From Antennarius striatus (taxonomy: Eukaryota; Chordata; Actinopteri; Lophiiformes; Antennariidae): 64,000 nucleotides of DNA. The notes below the pieces were generated by a model. The model was not told where the DNA came from. It saw only the letters and a program-made list of their open reading frames with translations, and did no database searches. The DNA lies in assembly GCF_040054535.1 (NCBI RefSeq), contig NC_090795.1:9811001-9875000 (forward strand). Reading direction: 5' to 3'. Shown here one piece after another: positions 58,401 through 64,000 of the stretch (its first letter is position 1; every line of letters starts with the position of its first letter). Position numbers and translations under genes: made by a program.

Positions 58401-61400
58401 CAAAGTAACTTTTCAAGGATATTTTTCTTTTCAATGCACATATTTTACTCAGGCCAACAATCAAGTTTCTTTGTGAATAAAATGAGTTGATGCATTTATA
58501 ATCAGGGCATTAAAATGGGTAGAATCCCGAGTTTTTTGGCAGCCATTAGTTGGAATCTGTGTGCAACTAGTCATATTTTTTTTAAAAAATTGCTACGAAT
58601 GGGCTTTTAACACGATCAATAACTGCACTGACCACAGCCTTCAAGTAAATAAATACAAACAGACATAAAGTGGTGCCAGGTAAGGAAGTTGTTAAAGTAG
58701 TTCATTGTTCCTGCAAGCAAGAGTTTAGGGAAAACACGGCCTGCATCACATACAACCACATTACACAATTACCTATTGTAAAATACCACATAGGAAACCT
58801 GATAAACACCAAGCAGTAAAATGGCCACAGGAATCCACACTTAATTACAAACCAACCACAAAATAGTGAAAATGAGCACAATTTAGCTCAACAATAAGAT
58901 TCTAAGGGAAACGATACCAGACTCAATCCATCTGTGTCTGTGGAACGAGAGGATGAGAGTTCTTGGACCTCCACATCTATATTGCTGTAAATCATAACCA
59001 CCTTTCAGAGACCCTACATGAGGAGTTATTGTTCTGAAATCCCTGCGCAGCTATCTGATGTTCTCAGGGCCAAAATGTATCAGCAGAGGATGCAAAAGAG
59101 AGATGAAGAGGTAGGCATTGGCAGCACAGAGAAAGACATAAGGCAAATAAAGTCAAAAACACAAGCTGGGAGAGAGCAACCAGAGAAGGAAACTGGCATG
59201 ACAGGAAGACAGCAGGCAAAGTCTTTAGGCCAAGCTTGAGAGGTTGCACACACTTCCTGCCTTGATTAATAAAGTCTAGCTGGGGCTCAGGTCAGCCCTC
59301 TGCTCATCTAGCACCGCTACAGCCTCACAGACGTAGACGTTCAGCACAGTCTGCCAGCATTCTTCTATTGACTGACATGGCCTAACCCCTTTTAATTGTC
59401 CTTGAGCAGAAGCTGTGCCAAAAGCACAAAGCTGTGCACTGTTTATGTGTCTGAAGACAGTGTCTGCACTGCCAAATTCTAGACATTCGATATTCTTGCA
59501 TTCTGAAAGATTCTGTGTAAATCTCCACACATAGCTGTGTGTGCATCTGCTGGCCATGCAGCCCAACCAATGATAATACAATAATGAGGTCATATCAGTA
59601 TTCATCTCACAGGCCGGAACGGGGTGGAGTGTTGATAGAAATGATATTAGGCTGTCCAAGATTAAGCACATTTACTCAAATACATACTCAGGTACTTTCA
59701 GCCTAAACGTTCATGATGGGTCCATTCACCCACTGCATAATGGGGCTCCGATTACAAACTGCATTTAAAAGAATCAAATAAAACATGTAATTTTGATCAA
59801 AAAGTGAGAAACACTCACCAAAATGCATCATTAGGGCAGCCCTTGCCCACAGTTTAAGACATTAAGGGCGTTTAGCTACAAGGAGTGGTGAGCATAATGG
59901 GCTGGGTGTGGGTTCATCGGGTTGTCTGCTAACATTTTTATTGCCTTTCTGCTCCATACTTTAGCCATTAAAGAGTTGGAAATGTACAAAAATTGTGTGC
60001 CAATTTGTCAGTTATTTGCCCGCTAAATGTCGAAGCACTTTGCTGTCATTTGGGGTGATCAATGCTTAATGAATTAGTCTGTTTTTCACCTCCGTTAAAG
60101 GCAGACATGCTTAGCACCTTCCCAATCCCTTTGAGACCCTGTCTGATGGAAGCCTTCCACCCTTAATTTATGAAAAGTGAGGAGCTAAGCAGTTCATGCA
60201 TCTAGAAGTGTGAGCTTTTTGGTAAATTGCTTTTTGTGAATTCACTTGAGTCCAAAACGGAACCCAACCTCAACTTTCATTAATCGGCGGATGAAAGAAT
60301 GCCTTGTGAAGGGGTGATAATACAAGGGAAACAGAGACAGAGAGACCACGGGATAAATGGCAAGAACTCAAAGCAATGTTTGCATGATGGGAATGAGCGT
60401 CTTAATGCAGTCATGATTGCAGAGTGTTTCCAGTGATCCCATTTAGCCTATTGAATTAGCTGGAGTCAGCTCACTGGCCCCAGCTCTACAGAAAACAGAC
60501 ACCCAGACATCAAAATCCAATTAAATACATCTGTTAAATAATATAATGATTGTCTAAGCATACTTTTCAGCTGGACTCCATTCATTCTGACCCATAAAAT
60601 GCCATTGTTTTCTGAGCTTTGGGAAAGGTTATGCAGATTGATAGAATTAATTGTGTGGCAGGCGAAAAATGTCAGTATAACACTTAGATGGCCATGATGG
60701 CCCATTTATATCCCCAGTCTGTTAGCGGCCAGGCATTTTAATTTGTAACTTGACATGATAATGTGGCTGGTTCCCCGCTCACAGACACAAATATTACTCA
60801 CATTGATTAAAAGGGACCATTCCTTCCTCCTTCTCAATAGCTGGACATGCAGAATCCATACATTGTTAACTTTCCCAGCTCGGTTTAACTTCTATAGGAC
60901 ATAATAGGCTATGAATCAGTAATATATAGACTAAAATACATGAAGCCAGGCAGCTGGGTATTAGTATTCATGGTTATGAGAAAATTAGTTATGCTCTTAA
61001 ATATTTCATCAAACCTGAGAAGACCTATGTGTCAAACAAAGTACAATATGCAAACTCACCAACACAAATCTTTTGTTTTTAAATATTACATTTTGCCAGA
61101 AGTCACTGGATATGTCCTGTATATCCATGGTTTAAATATATTATACTAATATACTATACTATATATAAAGAAGTAAAAAAAAAACTTTTACTAAAAGTAA
61201 ATTAACAAAAGGCTTTTACTTTATGCTTCTGATTAATAATTCTTTTGATCCTGTTTTCAGCTTATTTCATGATGAACGCTGCTTTGCATGGAGTATATTC
61301 GCAGGTGTTGCTACCAATTATATCATCTGTAGTATTTAAACTTACAAAAATTCTCACATCGGCTTCAAGGAGACGGTATGTCTGATATACTGATCAGACT

Positions 61401-61650
61401 GCAAACATCTTTTCAGAGGTAACTGACTTGGATTGAGACTGAATTAGACATGGTTGGAGAACTCTCTTGCATTATGAGTGGGGTGGGGGAAGGATATGTT
61501 TCTATGGTGACATATTCTAGGGTGTGAGAGGATAGGATCATTAAACCAGACTGAAGATTTAAAGGTCAAAGGCCAGAGGCTCGGCACCCAACAGGAGCAG
61601 TTTCTGGTCTACCACGCCACATTCAAAAGCATAACACAAAAGAATGTGTG
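55500..61650. other. Gene-free, repeat-poor interval; candidate conserved non-coding region
   Basis: More than 6 kb with no recognisable exon or mobile element. The parts at 57060-57520, 59870-60180 and 60400-60870 are of mixed composition, dense in ATTA/TAAT and other transcription-factor-like words, and free of simple repeats. This is the texture usual for developmental enhancers. That reading is inference, because conservation could not be tested. Confidence 0.35.
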
Positions 61651-61652
61651 AT

Positions 61653-64000
<2,348 letters not shown>

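Noticed and set aside
59276..59671. 131-codon minus-strand open frame
   Set aside because: Composition and lack of any recognisable motif suggest a chance frame in unique non-coding DNA.

Overview
The window is vertebrate, almost certainly ray-finned (teleost) fish, nuclear DNA. Genes are split into short exons with GT-AG introns, long (CA)n/(TG)n tracts are frequent, and the repeats are of kinds common in fish (L2/Rex1-like and RTE-like LINE pieces, a Penelope-like remnant, tRNA-derived SINE-like copies). Nothing looks prokaryotic, viral or CRISPR-like.

Four protein genes can be read. (1) RELCH (KIAA1468), minus strand, 15081 down to 269: the first 13 coding exons (584 residues), with the rest beyond the left edge. 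(2) PIGN, plus strand, 16769-26559: complete, 28 coding exons, 936 residues, head-to-head with RELCH across about 1.7 kb that holds both promoters. (3) A single-coding-exon class A GPCR of the GPR141 type, plus strand, 29118-30071, with a TATA box, a probable 5' UTR exon and a poly(A) signal. (4) An HNF4-family nuclear receptor, best fitting HNF4-gamma, plus strand, 34984-42326: 11 coding exons, 455 residues. Every exon junction listed was checked for GT/AG and for reading phase, and all four reading frames stay open.

From about 43.5 kb to the right edge (about 20 kb) I find no gene: microsatellites, one SINE-like copy, a CTCF-like site, a CA-centred palindrome, and long repeat-poor AT-rich stretches that look like a regulatory desert.

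The genes do not form one pathway. RELCH acts in recycling-endosome/Golgi sterol traffic, PIGN in GPI-anchor synthesis in the ER, GPR141 is an orphan receptor, and HNF4 is an endodermal transcription factor. I found no new multi-gene system. The observations most worth a second look are: 11-codon upstream ORFs of the same layout directly before both the PIGN and gpr141 start codons; six dinucleotide tracts crowded into the hnf4 locus, two bracketing its first coding exon; a roughly 70-bp-arm palindrome around a CA tract at 51.07-51.29 kb; and nested hairpins rich in nuclear-receptor half-sites in a RELCH intron.
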